Source: Streptomyces sp. NRRL WC-3618
Lineage (GTDB): Bacteria > Actinomycetota > Actinomycetes > Streptomycetales > Streptomycetaceae
Assembly: GCF_001280005.1 (NCBI RefSeq)
Contig: NZ_LGDW01000107.1
Span: 1-64,000 of the forward strand
Reading direction: 5' to 3'
DNA: 64,000 nucleotides
Positions 54,156 to 62,885 of this stretch are shown here, piece after piece. The notes under the pieces were generated by a model. It did no database searches. It was not told where the DNA came from and was given only the letters and a program-made list of their open reading frames with translations. The translations under genes and the position numbers were made by a program. The stretch's first letter is position 1. Each line of letters opens with the position of its first letter.

Positions 54156-55061
54156 TCAGCTCTTCACCAGCAGGCCGCGGCTGCGGAGTACCCGCCGCTC
54201 CAGCGGGCTGAAGATCAGCAGCTCGATCGCGATACCGACGACCAGGATCAGGATGATGGCCTCGAACACCATGGCCATCGAGCTGGCGTTGCGGCCGTAC
54301 TCCAGCAGCGCGCCCAGGCCGATGCCCAGATCGGGGGAGGGCGCGATGATCTCCGCCGCCATCAGCGAGCGCCAGGAGAACGCCCAGCCCTGCTTGAGAC
54401 CCGCCAGATAGCCCGGCAGCGCGGCCGGCATGACGATGTGCCGGGCGTTGTTCAGCCCGGTGGCACCCATCGAGCGGCCCGCCCGCAGGAACAGCGGCGG
54501 CACCTGGTCGATGCCGGAGACCAGGCCGTTGGCGATGGACGGCACGGCGCCGAGCAGGATCACCGCGTACATCATCGAGTTGTTCAACCCCAGCCAGATC
54601 ACGGCCGGCGGAACCCAGGCCACCGACGGCAGCGACTGCAGACCGGACAGCACCGGTCCGATGGCCGCGCGCACGAACTTCACCCGGGCGACCAGCAGAC
54701 CCAGCGGGGTGCCGATGGCGAGCGCGAGGAGGAAGCCGAGCAGACCGCGAGAGATGCTGGTCCAGATGTAGCCGAGGAGGTCACCCTCCAGCCAGGAGTC
54801 CCTGAACTCGGCCGCCACATCGCCGGGGGAGGGCAGCTTCGTCTGGTCGTCCACGATCTTCAGCGAGATCAGTGCCTGCCAGACGACCAGCACCAGCGCG
54901 ACCGCGATGACCGGCGGCAGGATCTTCTGCGTGAACGTCTGCCGGAAGGGCGTTCGCCCACCGGCCGTGGTTTCCAGGGCGTCGAGGCCCGCCTCCAGGC
55001 CACCGAGGCCGGCCTTGGCGGGGGCGTTCGCCGTCGTGTCGGCGGTCTCAGTGCTGGCCAT
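54156..55061 (-). CDS. ssuC: ABC transporter permease (sulfonate/taurine type)
   Basis: This 301-residue permease has six hydrophobic helices and a binding-protein-dependent transport domain (IWTSISRGLLGFLLALAIGTPLGLLVAR...). The EAA-like loop is GATGLNNARHIVMPAALPGYLAGLKQGWAFSWRSLMAAE, typical of the SsuC/TauC/NrtB group. ATG 55061 follows GGGGAGA and starts 14 bp before the ATPase gene stops, giving an overlap. With ssuB and ssuA it forms a complete importer, probably for aliphatic sulfonates or another organic sulfur source, given the cys genes around it. Nitrate/taurine substrates cannot be ruled out. Confidence 0.87.
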   Translation of the reverse strand: MASTETADTTANAPAKAGLGGLEAGLDALETTAGGRTPFRQTFTQKILPPVIAVALVLVVWQALISLKIVDDQTKLPSPGDVAAEFRDSWLEGDLLGYIWTSISRGLLGFLLALAIGTPLGLLVARVKFVRAAIGPVLSGLQSLPSVAWVPPAVIWLGLNNSMMYAVILLGAVPSIANGLVSGIDQVPPLFLRAGRSMGATGLNNARHIVMPAALPGYLAGLKQGWAFSWRSLMAAEIIAPSPDLGIGLGALLEYGRNASSMAMVFEAIILILVVGIAIELLIFSPLERRVLRSRGLLVKS

Positions 55062-55833
55062 GACGGCGAATCTCCCCACGCAGTACATCGGTGATCTCGA
55101 GCGACAGTTCGGCCACGGGCGCGTCCTCGATACGACGCGGCTGCGGAATGTCCACCGTCCACTCGCGCGCGATGCGCCCCGGCCGCGACGACAGCAGCAC
55201 GACGCGCTGCGCCAGCCGTACCGCCTCGCGCACGTTGTGCGTGACGAACAGGACGGACACACCGGTCTCCGCCCAGATCCGGGTCAGCTCGTCGTGCAGC
55301 ACGTCCCGGGTGATCGCGTCGAGCGCGGCGAACGGTTCGTCCATCAGCAGCAGCCCGCTGTCCTGCGCGAGCGCGCGGGCCATCGCCACGCGCTGGCGCA
55401 TACCGCCGGACAACTCGTGCACCCGCTTGCCGTACGAGCCCCGCAGCCGCACCAGTTCGAGCAGTCGCTCGGCCCGGTCGCGTCGCTCGTTCTTCGGAAC
55501 TCCCCTGAGTTTCAGGGCGAGTTCGATGTTCTTGCCCGCGGTCAGCCACGGGAACAGGGCGTGCTCCTGGAACATCAGAGCCGGGCGCCCGTTGGTCGTG
55601 ATGCTCCCCGCGGTCGGGTCGTCGAGACCGGCGACCAGGTTGAGCAGGGTGGACTTGCCACAGCCCGAGGCTCCCAGGAGGGTGACGAACTCGCCCGGCG
55701 CGACATCCAGGGTGATGTCGTCGAGGACGAGCTGCTGCCCGGTGGGCCCGGTGAAGGACTTCGAGACGTGCTCGATGCGGGCGGCATGTTCCACCGACTC
55801 GGTGTCGGCGGCCTTGGCGAGGGCGGTTGCCAT
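55048..55833 (-). CDS. ssuB: ABC transporter ATP-binding protein (sulfonate/taurine type)
   Basis: This 261-residue ATPase has the Walker A motif GASGCGKSTLLNLVAGL, the Q-loop at FQEHALF, the signature LSGGMRQRVAMARAL, Walker B LLLMDEPFAALD and H-loop VTHN. ATG 55833 is favoured: GGAGG lies 7 bp upstream, whereas a GTG start three codons earlier would overlap the ribosome site. The FQEHALFPWLT stretch is typical of SsuB/TauB/NrtD ATPases. It energises the ssuC permease. It follows the substrate-binding protein gene by 34 bp. Confidence 0.9.
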   Translation of the reverse strand: MATALAKAADTESVEHAARIEHVSKSFTGPTGQQLVLDDITLDVAPGEFVTLLGASGCGKSTLLNLVAGLDDPTAGSITTNGRPALMFQEHALFPWLTAGKNIELALKLRGVPKNERRDRAERLLELVRLRGSYGKRVHELSGGMRQRVAMARALAQDSGLLLMDEPFAALDAITRDVLHDELTRIWAETGVSVLFVTHNVREAVRLAQRVVLLSSRPGRIAREWTVDIPQPRRIEDAPVAELSLEITDVLRGEIRRHGQH

Positions 55834-55867
55834 GATCGTCACCTCCTGGGAACTCGTGGGATGGGGC

Positions 55868-56971
55868 TTACTTGACGCCGAGACCGGCGTCGTCGACCGT
55901 GCTCTCGCCCTCGGCCTTGAGGACCTTGTTCAGCAGCGTGAGGTCATAGATGCCGTCCAGCTTCGGGTTCTCCAGCAGGCCCGCCTTCACCGCGTGCTCG
56001 GCCTCGGTGTTCAGCGTGGCGGCCAGCGGGTCGTTGGTGAACTGGATCGACTTCCAGGCCGGGTCGAGGACGGCGGGCTTGAGTGCCTTGCCCGAGTCGA
56101 TGCCCAGCTGCGCGTTCGCGGCGGCCTTCGCCTGGTCCGGGTTGGCGTTGATCCACTTGTTGGCCTCGACCGAGGCCTTCAGGACCGCCTCGACGGCCTT
56201 CGGGTGATCCTTGAGGAATCCCTGCCGCACGATGATGTTCGTGATCACGAACTGCTTGTCCGGCCACAGCGAGGCCTCGTCCAGCAGCACCTTGGCGCCC
56301 TCGGCGACCAGCTTGGACGCGGTCGGCTCCGGCACCCAGGCGCCGTCGATGGAGCCGGCCTTGTAGGCGTCCGGGGTCACCTTGTTGTCGGTACGGACGA
56401 CCGACACGTCGCCCTTGCCGCTCTTCGCGTCGACCTTCCAGCCCTGGTCGGCGATCCAGTTGAGGAACGCCACGTCCTGGGTGTTGCCGGCCTGCGGGGT
56501 GGCGATCTTCTTGCCCTTGACGTCCTTCAGGGACTTGATCTTGGCGGGGTTCACCACGAGCTTCACACCGCCGGAGGCCGAACCGCCGATGATCCGCAGG
56601 TTCTTGCCGTCGGACTTGGTGTAGCCGTTGATCGCCGGGGAGGGGCCGATCCAGCCGATGTCGATGGAACCGGCGTTCAGTGCCTCGATCTCGGACGGCC
56701 CAGCGTTGAAGGGTGTGTACGAGGCTTTCGTGGCGCCCAGTTCCTTCTGGAAGAACCCCTTGTTCACACCGACCAGGGCGGTCCCGTGGGTCAGGTTCCC
56801 GAAGTAACCGATCTTGACGGAGTCGAGCCCGTCGATCTTCTTCGCCCCGGCGGCGACCTTGGCGGTGCCGGTGTCCTTCGACTCGGAGCCGTAGCCGCAG
56901 GCGGCGAGAGTGAGCAGGGGGAGCGCGGCGAGCACCGCGAGCGTGCGGCGTACGGAGGTCTTGGCAGGCAC
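55868..56971 (-). CDS. ssuA: Lipoprotein substrate-binding component (SsuA/TauA/NrtA type)
   Basis: This 367-residue protein has a lipoprotein signal (VLAALPLLTLAAC) and an NMT1/THI5-like periplasmic-binding fold: KIGYFGNLTHGTALVG, LNAGSIDIGWIGPSPAING, KGKKIATPQAGNTQDVAF and GAWVPEPTASKL are all typical of SsuA/TauA proteins. GTG 56971 follows GAGAGGAAC; a frame start 11 codons upstream is less likely. The gene begins 224 bp after cysN. The 3' end of the cys operon and the start of this transporter might be one transcript, with the interval holding only weak secondary structure. Substrate: probably alkanesulfonates, not proven. Confidence 0.88.
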   Translation of the reverse strand: MPAKTSVRRTLAVLAALPLLTLAACGYGSESKDTGTAKVAAGAKKIDGLDSVKIGYFGNLTHGTALVGVNKGFFQKELGATKASYTPFNAGPSEIEALNAGSIDIGWIGPSPAINGYTKSDGKNLRIIGGSASGGVKLVVNPAKIKSLKDVKGKKIATPQAGNTQDVAFLNWIADQGWKVDAKSGKGDVSVVRTDNKVTPDAYKAGSIDGAWVPEPTASKLVAEGAKVLLDEASLWPDKQFVITNIIVRQGFLKDHPKAVEAVLKASVEANKWINANPDQAKAAANAQLGIDSGKALKPAVLDPAWKSIQFTNDPLAATLNTEAEHAVKAGLLENPKLDGIYDLTLLNKVLKAEGESTVDDAGLGVK

Positions 56972-57194
56972 GGGAGGTGTTCCTCTCGGAGGCCCGGCGG
57001 TCACGCCCTCAGGTCGTGGCCGGGAGGTCGGCAGGTCTTCGTTTATGCAGGTGGCGGGGGGTGAGGGCGCGCAAGCGGTGCGCGTACGTCAGTACGCACA
57101 TCGCGCGACCCCGCCCTGCCCGCTGCCGAGGGCGCCGCTGCCGACGCGGCCGCCCTCCTTCGCGAACGTGGAGTAGAAATCGGTGGCGTTCATG

Positions 57195-58532
57195 TCAGAA
57201 GTCCCACCCGTCGTCCTCGGCCTCGTCCCTGACGGGCTCCGGGGACGCGAACGACTCGCCGACCATGCCCGCGGTGAGCGTCGTCCCGTCGTTCGGGTCG
57301 ATCAGGATGAACGAGCCGGTGCGCCGCGAGTCGGCGTACGAGTCGAGCGGCAGCGGCTCGGCGGTGCGGATCTTCACGCGGCCGATGTCGTTGGCGACGA
57401 GCTGTCCCGGGTGCGGGTGCAGGGACAGGTCGTCGAGGGTGAGCCGGGACGGGATGTCCTTGACGATCGCCTTGACCGTGCGGGTGCCGTGCTTGAGGAG
57501 CACCCGGTGGCCGACCGTCAGCGGCGCGTCGGCGACATGGCACACGGTCGCCTCGACGTCCTGCGTGGTCGGCGGCGCGTCCTTGCTGGGCACGATCAGG
57601 TCGCCGCGCGAGATGTCGATGTCGTCCTCCAGAAGGACGGTTACCGACTGCGTCGTCCAGGCGACGTCGACCGGCTTGCCGAGCAGGTCGATACCGGCGA
57701 TCTTCGACGCGTGGCCCGACGGCAGGACCGTCACCGACTCGCCGACGCGGAAGGAACCGGCGGCGATCTGGCCCGCGTAACCCCGGTAGTCGGGGTGCTC
57801 GGCGGTCTGCGGCCGGATCACGTACTGCACGGGAAGCCGGGCGTGGCAGTGGCTCAGGTCGTGGGCGACCGGGACCGTCTCCAGGTGCTCCAGGAAGGTC
57901 GGCCCGCCGTACCAGTCCATGTGCGCGGACGGGTCCACCACGTTGTCGCCGGCCAGCGCCGAGATCGGGATCGCGGTGATCTCCGGGACGCCCAGCTCCA
58001 GCGCGTACGCCGTGAACTCCTCGGCGATCGCGGCGAACACCGACTCCTGGTAGTCGACGAGGTCCATCTTGTTGACCGCGAGGACCACGTGCGGGACGCG
58101 CAGCAGCGCCGCGAGGGCCGCGTGCCGGCGGGTCTGCTCGACGACGCCGTTGCGGGCGTCGATCAGGATCACCGTCAGCTCGGCCGTGGAGGCACCCGTC
58201 ACCATGTTGCGGGTGTACTGCACGTGTCCGGGCGTGTCGGCGAGGATGAACCGGCGCTTCGGGGTGGCGAAGTAGCGGTATGCCACGTCGATGGTGATGC
58301 CCTGCTCGCGCTCGGCACGCAGGCCGTCCGTGAGCAGCGCGAGGTCGGGAGTGTCCTGGCCGCGGCTGGCCGAGGCGCGCTCCACGGCCTCGAGCTGGTC
58401 GGTGAGGATCGACTTGGAGTCGTGCAGCAGCCGGCCCACGAGGGTGGACTTGCCGTCGTCGACGGAACCGGCGGTGGCGAACCGCAGGAGCGTGGTCTCG
58501 GAGAGTTCCGGGAGTTCCGTGGTGGTGCTCAT
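57195..58532 (-). CDS. cysN: Sulfate adenylyltransferase large (GTPase) subunit
   Basis: This 445-residue subunit drives sulfate adenylation by GTP hydrolysis. It has the EF-Tu-like G domain: G1 ATAGSVDDGKSTLVGRLL, G2/G3 GITIDVAYRYF and ADTPGHVQYTRNM, and NKMD (VLAVNKMDLVDY). Two beta-barrel domains follow (about 220-440). There is no C-terminal APS kinase domain, unlike mycobacterial CysNC; that activity is in a separate cysC gene of this operon. ATG 58532 is 3 bp after the cysD stop codon, so the two subunits are probably co-translated at similar levels. Confidence 0.95.
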   Translation of the reverse strand: MSTTTELPELSETTLLRFATAGSVDDGKSTLVGRLLHDSKSILTDQLEAVERASASRGQDTPDLALLTDGLRAEREQGITIDVAYRYFATPKRRFILADTPGHVQYTRNMVTGASTAELTVILIDARNGVVEQTRRHAALAALLRVPHVVLAVNKMDLVDYQESVFAAIAEEFTAYALELGVPEITAIPISALAGDNVVDPSAHMDWYGGPTFLEHLETVPVAHDLSHCHARLPVQYVIRPQTAEHPDYRGYAGQIAAGSFRVGESVTVLPSGHASKIAGIDLLGKPVDVAWTTQSVTVLLEDDIDISRGDLIVPSKDAPPTTQDVEATVCHVADAPLTVGHRVLLKHGTRTVKAIVKDIPSRLTLDDLSLHPHPGQLVANDIGRVKIRTAEPLPLDSYADSRRTGSFILIDPNDGTTLTAGMVGESFASPEPVRDEAEDDGWDF

Positions 58533-58534
58533 GG

Positions 58535-59476
58535 CTAGAAGTACCCCTCGCGCTTGCGGTCTTCCATCGCGGCCTCGGACATCTTGTCGTCGGCGCGGGT
58601 GGCGCCCCGCTCGGTGAGCCGGGAGGCGGCGATCTCGGCGATGACGTCGTCCAGCGTCACCGCGTCGGAGTCGACGGCACCGGTGCAGGACATGTCACCG
58701 ACGGTGCGGTAGCGGACCTGCCGCTTCTCGACACTCTCGTCGGCCTTCGGGCCGCCCCACTCGCCGGCCGTCAGCCACATCCCGGCCCGCTGGAACACCT
58801 CACGCTCGTGCGCGAAGTAGATGTCGGGCAGCTCGATGCCCTCGCGGGCGATGTACTGCCAGACGTCCAGCTCGGTCCAGTTGGAGAGCGGGAAGACCCG
58901 GACGTGCTCGCCGGGCGCGTGCCGCCCGTTGTAGAGGTTCCACAGTTCCGGGCGCTGCCGGCGCGGGTCCCACTGCGAGAACTCGTCCCGGAGGGAGAAC
59001 ACCCGTTCCTTCGCGCGGGCCTTCTCCTCGTCGCGTCGGCCACCGCCGAACACGGCGTCGAACTTCTCGGCCTGGATCTTCTCCGTCAGCGGCAGCGTCT
59101 GGAGCGGGTTGCGGGTCCCGTCCGGACGCTCCTTGAGCACACCACGGTCGATGTAGTCCTGCACGGAGGCGACATGCAGCCGCAGCCCGTGCCGTGCCAC
59201 GGCGCGGTCGCGGTACTCCAGCACCTCGGGGAAGTTGTGCCCGGTGTCGACGTGCAGCAGCGTGAAGGGGATCGCGGCCGGCGCGAACGCCTTGAGCGCC
59301 AGATGCAGCATGACGATCGAGTCCTTGCCGCCGGAGAACAGGATCACCGGCCGCTCGAACTCACCCGCCACCTCACGGAAGATGTGCACGGCCTCTGACT
59401 CGAGGGCGTCCAGGTGTGAGAGGGCGTACGGGACGTTCGTGTCGCCCCCGTGCACCTTGGCAACGGTCGTCGTCAT
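58535..59476 (-). CDS. cysD: Sulfate adenylyltransferase small subunit
   Basis: This 313-residue subunit makes adenosine 5'-phosphosulfate from ATP and sulfate. It has the PP-loop motif VILFSGGKDSIVMLHL, then LLHVDTGHNFPEVLEYRD and GGGRRDEEKARAKERVFSLRDEFSQWDPRRQRPELWNLYN, all diagnostic of CysD. The C-terminal tail MEDRKREGYF is also conserved. ATG 59476 overlaps the cysC stop codon by 4 bp (ATGA) and has GAGAGGGGA upstream. It pairs with CysN, encoded directly downstream. Confidence 0.95.
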   Translation of the reverse strand: MTTTVAKVHGGDTNVPYALSHLDALESEAVHIFREVAGEFERPVILFSGGKDSIVMLHLALKAFAPAAIPFTLLHVDTGHNFPEVLEYRDRAVARHGLRLHVASVQDYIDRGVLKERPDGTRNPLQTLPLTEKIQAEKFDAVFGGGRRDEEKARAKERVFSLRDEFSQWDPRRQRPELWNLYNGRHAPGEHVRVFPLSNWTELDVWQYIAREGIELPDIYFAHEREVFQRAGMWLTAGEWGGPKADESVEKRQVRYRTVGDMSCTGAVDSDAVTLDDVIAEIAASRLTERGATRADDKMSEAAMEDRKREGYF

Positions 59477-60009
59477 GCCAGTCCCCTCTCGGTGAGCAGC
59501 GCGTGGACAGCCGCCGCGGACTCCTGGACGGTCTGGTCCTGCGACTCGATGCGCAGATCCGGTGTCTCGGGTGCCTCGTACGGGTCGTCGACCCCGGTGA
59601 GCCCGGTCAGCTCGCCCGCGGCCTGCTTGGCGTACAGACCCTTCACGTCGCGTACGGAGCACACCTCGACCGGGGTCGCCACATGCACCTCGACGTAGGC
59701 GGCACCGCTCTCCTGGTGACGCTTGCGCACGGCCTCGCGGCTGTCCGCGTACGGCGCGATCACCGGGACCAGCGTCTTGACGCCGTTACGGGTGAGCAGT
59801 TCGGCGAGGAAGCCGATGCGCTGCACGTTCGTGTGCCGGTCCTCGCGGCTGAAGCCGAGGCCCGCCGAGATGAACTCACGGATCTCGTCGCCGTCCAGCA
59901 CCTCGACGAGGTGGCCCTCCTCGCGCAGCCGGCCGGCCAGTTCGTACGCGATGGTGGTCTTGCCGGCGCTCGGCAGACCCGTGAGCCATACGGTGGCTCC
60001 GGTCGTCAC
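59473..60009 (-). CDS. cysC: Adenylyl-sulfate kinase
   Basis: This 178-residue kinase phosphorylates APS to PAPS. The P-loop GLPSAGKTTIAYEL is near the N-terminus; DGDEIREFISAGLGFSREDRHTNVQRIGFLAELL and VIAPYADSREAVRKRH follow, typical of CysC. GTG 60009 has AGGAG at good spacing and gives the standard length. An in-frame ATG at 60078 overlaps the cysH stop codon (TGATG) and would add 23 Gln/Thr/Glu-rich residues; either could be used. It lies within a fully coupled cysH-cysC-cysD block. Confidence 0.92.
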   Translation of the reverse strand: MTTGATVWLTGLPSAGKTTIAYELAGRLREEGHLVEVLDGDEIREFISAGLGFSREDRHTNVQRIGFLAELLTRNGVKTLVPVIAPYADSREAVRKRHQESGAAYVEVHVATPVEVCSVRDVKGLYAKQAAGELTGLTGVDDPYEAPETPDLRIESQDQTVQESAAAVHALLTERGLA

Positions 60010-60077
60010 TGGTATCTCCTGGTCCTCGGGGGTCGCGGTCGCGGTCTGGGGCTGAGGTTCGGTCTCGGTCCGGGTCA

Positions 60078-60788
60078 TCAGCCGTGCAGCCCGCACTCGG
60101 TCTTGCCGCGGCCCGCCCAGCGGCCGGCGCGCGCGTCCTCGCCCTCCAGCACCCGGCGGGTGCAGGGCGCGCAGCCGACGGACGCGTAGCCGTCCATCAG
60201 CAACGGGTTGGTCAGGACGCCGTGTTCGGCGACGTACGCGTCCACGTCGTCCTGCGTCCAGCGGGCGATCGGGGAGACCTTGACCTTCTGCCGCTTCTCG
60301 TCCCAGCCGACGACCGGGATGTTCGCCCGGGTCGGGGAATCGTCGCGGCGCAGGCCCGTCGCCCAGGCCGCGTACCCCGTAAGGCCACGCTCCAGGGGCT
60401 CGACCTTGCGCAGCTTGCAGCACAGGTCGGGGTCGCGGTCGTGCAGCTTCGGCCCGTACTCGGCGTCCTCCTCGGCGACGGTCTGACGCGGGGTGAGCGT
60501 GATGACGTTGACGTCCATCACCGCCTCCACCGCGTCTCGCGTTCCGATCGTCTCGGGAAAGTGATATCCGGTGTCGAGAAACACCACGTCAACGCCGGGC
60601 ATCGCGCGGGAGGCGAGGTGGGCGACCACCGCGTCCTCCATGGAGGAGGTCACGCAGAAGCGCTCGCCGAAGGTGTCGGCGGCCCACTGGAGGATCTCCA
60701 GCGCGGAGGCGTCCTCCAGGTCACGTCCCGCCTGCTCGGCGAGTGCCTTCAGTTCGTCGGTCGTACGGTCTTCCTGAACCGCGGTCAT
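60078..60788 (-). CDS. cysH: Phosphoadenylyl/adenylyl-sulfate reductase
   Basis: This 236-residue enzyme reduces APS or PAPS to sulfite. It has the PP-loop-like SSMEDAVVAHLASRAMPGVDVVFLDTGYHFPETI, a Cys pair in DPDLCCKLRKVEPL and a second pair in VGCAPCTRRVLEGEDARAGRW, plus the C-terminal KTECGLH catalytic Cys. The four paired cysteines hold a [4Fe-4S] cluster and indicate the APS-reductase type. ATG 60788 overlaps the end of the zinc-ribbon gene (ATGA) with GGGGACGAGAT before it. Confidence 0.94.
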   Translation of the reverse strand: MTAVQEDRTTDELKALAEQAGRDLEDASALEILQWAADTFGERFCVTSSMEDAVVAHLASRAMPGVDVVFLDTGYHFPETIGTRDAVEAVMDVNVITLTPRQTVAEEDAEYGPKLHDRDPDLCCKLRKVEPLERGLTGYAAWATGLRRDDSPTRANIPVVGWDEKRQKVKVSPIARWTQDDVDAYVAEHGVLTNPLLMDGYASVGCAPCTRRVLEGEDARAGRWAGRGKTECGLHG

Positions 60789-60964
60789 ATCTCGTCCCCT
60801 CCGGTTTCCCGGTGCTGAAGTCCGCGGGCGAGCAGCCCGAGGAACTTCAACTGGAAGGCTCGATTGCAGGCTCCGCATTCCCAGGCGCCGTGGCCTTCTT
60901 CGTTCGGCCGAAGATCCTCGTCGCCGCAGTAGGGGCAGTAGAAGGGCGCCGCGCGCTCGCTCAT
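60785..60964 (-). CDS. 59-residue zinc-ribbon protein in the sulfur operon
   Basis: This 59-residue protein has two CxxC motifs (YCPYCGDEDLRPNEEGHGAWECGACNRAFQLKF), which should bind one zinc. It is coupled on both sides by ATGA overlaps: its ATG (60964) overlaps the sir stop codon and its stop overlaps the cysH ATG. This placement between sulfite reductase and APS reductase argues for a role in sulfur assimilation, perhaps as a small regulator or assembly factor. The function is not known to me. It is short enough to be missed by automated annotation. Confidence 0.87.
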   Translation of the reverse strand: MSERAAPFYCPYCGDEDLRPNEEGHGAWECGACNRAFQLKFLGLLARGLQHRETGGDEI

Positions 60965-62655
60965 GAGAGGGACTCCTCGCCGGCCCGCGTGGCCCACGTG
61001 GCGAACCGCTCGCCGTCCTCGCGCTCCGCCTGGAAGTTCTTCAGCACCCGCTCGACGTAGTCCGGCAGCTCGTCCGAAGTCACCTTCAGACCACGGACCT
61101 TGCGGCCGAAACCGGCCTCCAGACCGAGGGCGCCGCCCAGGTGGACCTGGAAGCCCTCGACCTGCTCGCCCGCGTCGTTCAGGACGAGCTGGCCTTTGAG
61201 ACCGATGTCCGCGACCTGGATACGGGCGCAGGCGTTCGGGCAGCCGTTGATGTTGATGGTGATCGGCTCGTCGAACTCCGGGATACGGCGCTCCAGTTCG
61301 TCGATCAGGGAGGCGCCGCGCGCCTTCGTCTCGACGATCGCGAGCTTGCAGTACTCGATGCCGGTGCAGGCCATCGTGCCGCGCCGGAAGGGGGACGGCT
61401 TGACGATCAGGTCGAGCGCTGCCAGGCCCTCGACGAGCGAGTCGACCTGCCCCTCCTCCACGTCGAGCACGATCATCTTCTGCTCGACGGTGGTGCTGAG
61501 GCGGCCCGAGCCGTGCGCCTCGGCCAGCTCGGCGATCTTCGTGAGGATCGTGCCGTCCACACGGCCGACGCGCGGAGCGAAACCGACGTAGAAGCGGCCG
61601 TCCTTCTGGCGGTGGACGCCGACGTGGTCGCGCCAGCGCTCGACGGGCTGGGCCGGGGCCGGGCCGTCGATCATCTTTCGCTTGAGGTAGTCGTCCTCGA
61701 GGACCTGGCGGAACTTCTCCACGCCCCAGTCGGCGAGCAGGAACTTCAGGCGGGCGCGGGTGCGCAGCCGCCGGTAGCCGTGGTCGCGGAAGATCGAGAT
61801 GACGCCCTCGTAGACGTCCGGGACCTCGTCCAGCGGGACCCAGGCGCCCAGCCGCTGGCCGATCTTCGGGTTGGTGGACAGACCGCCGCCGACCCAGACG
61901 TCGAAACCGGGGCCGTGCTCGGGGTGCTCCACGCCGACGAACGCGACGTCGTTGATCTCGTGCGCCACATCGAGCAGCGGCGAGCCGGAGATCGCCGACT
62001 TGAACTTGCGGGGCAGGTTCGAGAAGTCCTTGTTGCCGATGATCCGGCGCTGGATCACCTCGATGGCGGGCGTGCCGTCGATGATCTCGTCCTCGGCGAT
62101 GCCGGCGACCGGCGAACCGAGGATGACGCGGGGCGTGTCACCGCAGGCCTCGGTGGTGGACAGGCCGACCGCTTCGAGGCGGTTCCAGATCTCCGGGACG
62201 TCCTCGATCCGGATCCAGTGGTACTGGACGTTCTGCCGGTCCGTGAGGTCGGCCGTGCCGCGCGCGAACTCCTGCGAGATCTCGCCGATGACCCGCAGCT
62301 GCTGGGTGGTGAGCCGGCCGCCGTCGATCCGGACGCGCAGCATGAAGTACTTGTCGTCCAGCTCCTCCGGCTCGAGGATCGCGGTCTTGCCGCCGTCGAT
62401 GCCGGGCTTGCGCTGCGTGTAGAGGCCCCACCAGCGCATTCGGCCGCGCAGATCGTTGGGGTCGATCGAGTCGAAGCCCCGCTTGGAGTAGATCGTCTCA
62501 ATGCGTGTCCGCACATTGAGACCGTCGTCGTCCTTCTTGAACTGCTCGTTCCCGTTGAGCGGGGTGAAGTGTCCCGCGGCCCACTGACCCTCACCACGGT
62601 GACGGCTCACCTTGCGGCGGGGCGCGGCGGCAGGGTTCTGCGGGGTGGCGGCCAT
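60961..62655 (-). CDS. sir: Ferredoxin-type sulfite (nitrite/sulfite) reductase
   Basis: This 564-residue siroheme enzyme reduces sulfite to sulfide with six electrons from ferredoxin. It has two ferredoxin-like half domains and siroheme domains, with the cluster ligands in MACTGIEYCKLA and ININGCPNACARIQV (C-x5-C and C-x3-C). Conserved segments are LTDRQNVQYHWIRIEDVPEIW and CGDTPRVILGSPVAG. The protein is similar to mycobacterial NirA/SirA, where a Tyr-Cys crosslink has been described; whether it occurs here cannot be told. It is the first structural gene after the leader peptide, and the operon supplies APS reductase and a siroheme chelatase. Confidence 0.94.
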   Translation of the reverse strand: MAATPQNPAAAPRRKVSRHRGEGQWAAGHFTPLNGNEQFKKDDDGLNVRTRIETIYSKRGFDSIDPNDLRGRMRWWGLYTQRKPGIDGGKTAILEPEELDDKYFMLRVRIDGGRLTTQQLRVIGEISQEFARGTADLTDRQNVQYHWIRIEDVPEIWNRLEAVGLSTTEACGDTPRVILGSPVAGIAEDEIIDGTPAIEVIQRRIIGNKDFSNLPRKFKSAISGSPLLDVAHEINDVAFVGVEHPEHGPGFDVWVGGGLSTNPKIGQRLGAWVPLDEVPDVYEGVISIFRDHGYRRLRTRARLKFLLADWGVEKFRQVLEDDYLKRKMIDGPAPAQPVERWRDHVGVHRQKDGRFYVGFAPRVGRVDGTILTKIAELAEAHGSGRLSTTVEQKMIVLDVEEGQVDSLVEGLAALDLIVKPSPFRRGTMACTGIEYCKLAIVETKARGASLIDELERRIPEFDEPITININGCPNACARIQVADIGLKGQLVLNDAGEQVEGFQVHLGGALGLEAGFGRKVRGLKVTSDELPDYVERVLKNFQAEREDGERFATWATRAGEESLS

Positions 62656-62779
62656 GTTTTTTGGTCCTTCGGGACAGGCGGAAAGCGGCTCTTACCCGCG
62701 CATAAGGGCGCAGGTCAGGCTGGCGCGGCTCTGCGCAGGCTGAGGCAAAGGGGGAGGGGGCGGCGGTGCTGAAGGCTGG

Positions 62780-62839
62780 TCAGCTCGCCGGACAGATGGC
62801 GCTGGACATGCGGCCGAGGTCGACGTGCCGCCGACTCAC
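62780..62839 (-). CDS. Short cysteine-containing leader peptide upstream of sir
   Basis: GTG 62839 opens a 19-residue peptide, MSRRHVDLGRMSSAICPAS, which closely matches the Streptomyces putative leader peptide family placed before sulfur-assimilation genes (typical core RRHVDLCRMSSAIC). A GGATTGCCTTG region precedes it. The 124-bp interval to sir would then carry the attenuation structures. One of the two usual cysteines is Gly here (DLGR), leaving a single Cys near the end. Its likely role is to sense cysteinyl-tRNA supply by ribosome stalling. Confidence 0.8.
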   Translation of the reverse strand: MSRRHVDLGRMSSAICPAS

Positions 62840-62885
62840 CAAGGCAATCCCAGTTCCAGACATGACGGAAGCGTGTCACGGCAAT

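Noticed and set aside
57089..57193. A 34-codon minus-strand ORF starting right after the cysN stop codon (MNATDFYSTFAKEGG...)
   Set aside because: The ATG is close to cysN, but I see no strong ribosome site, domain or family match, and the region has a partial inverted repeat. It is too weak to call.
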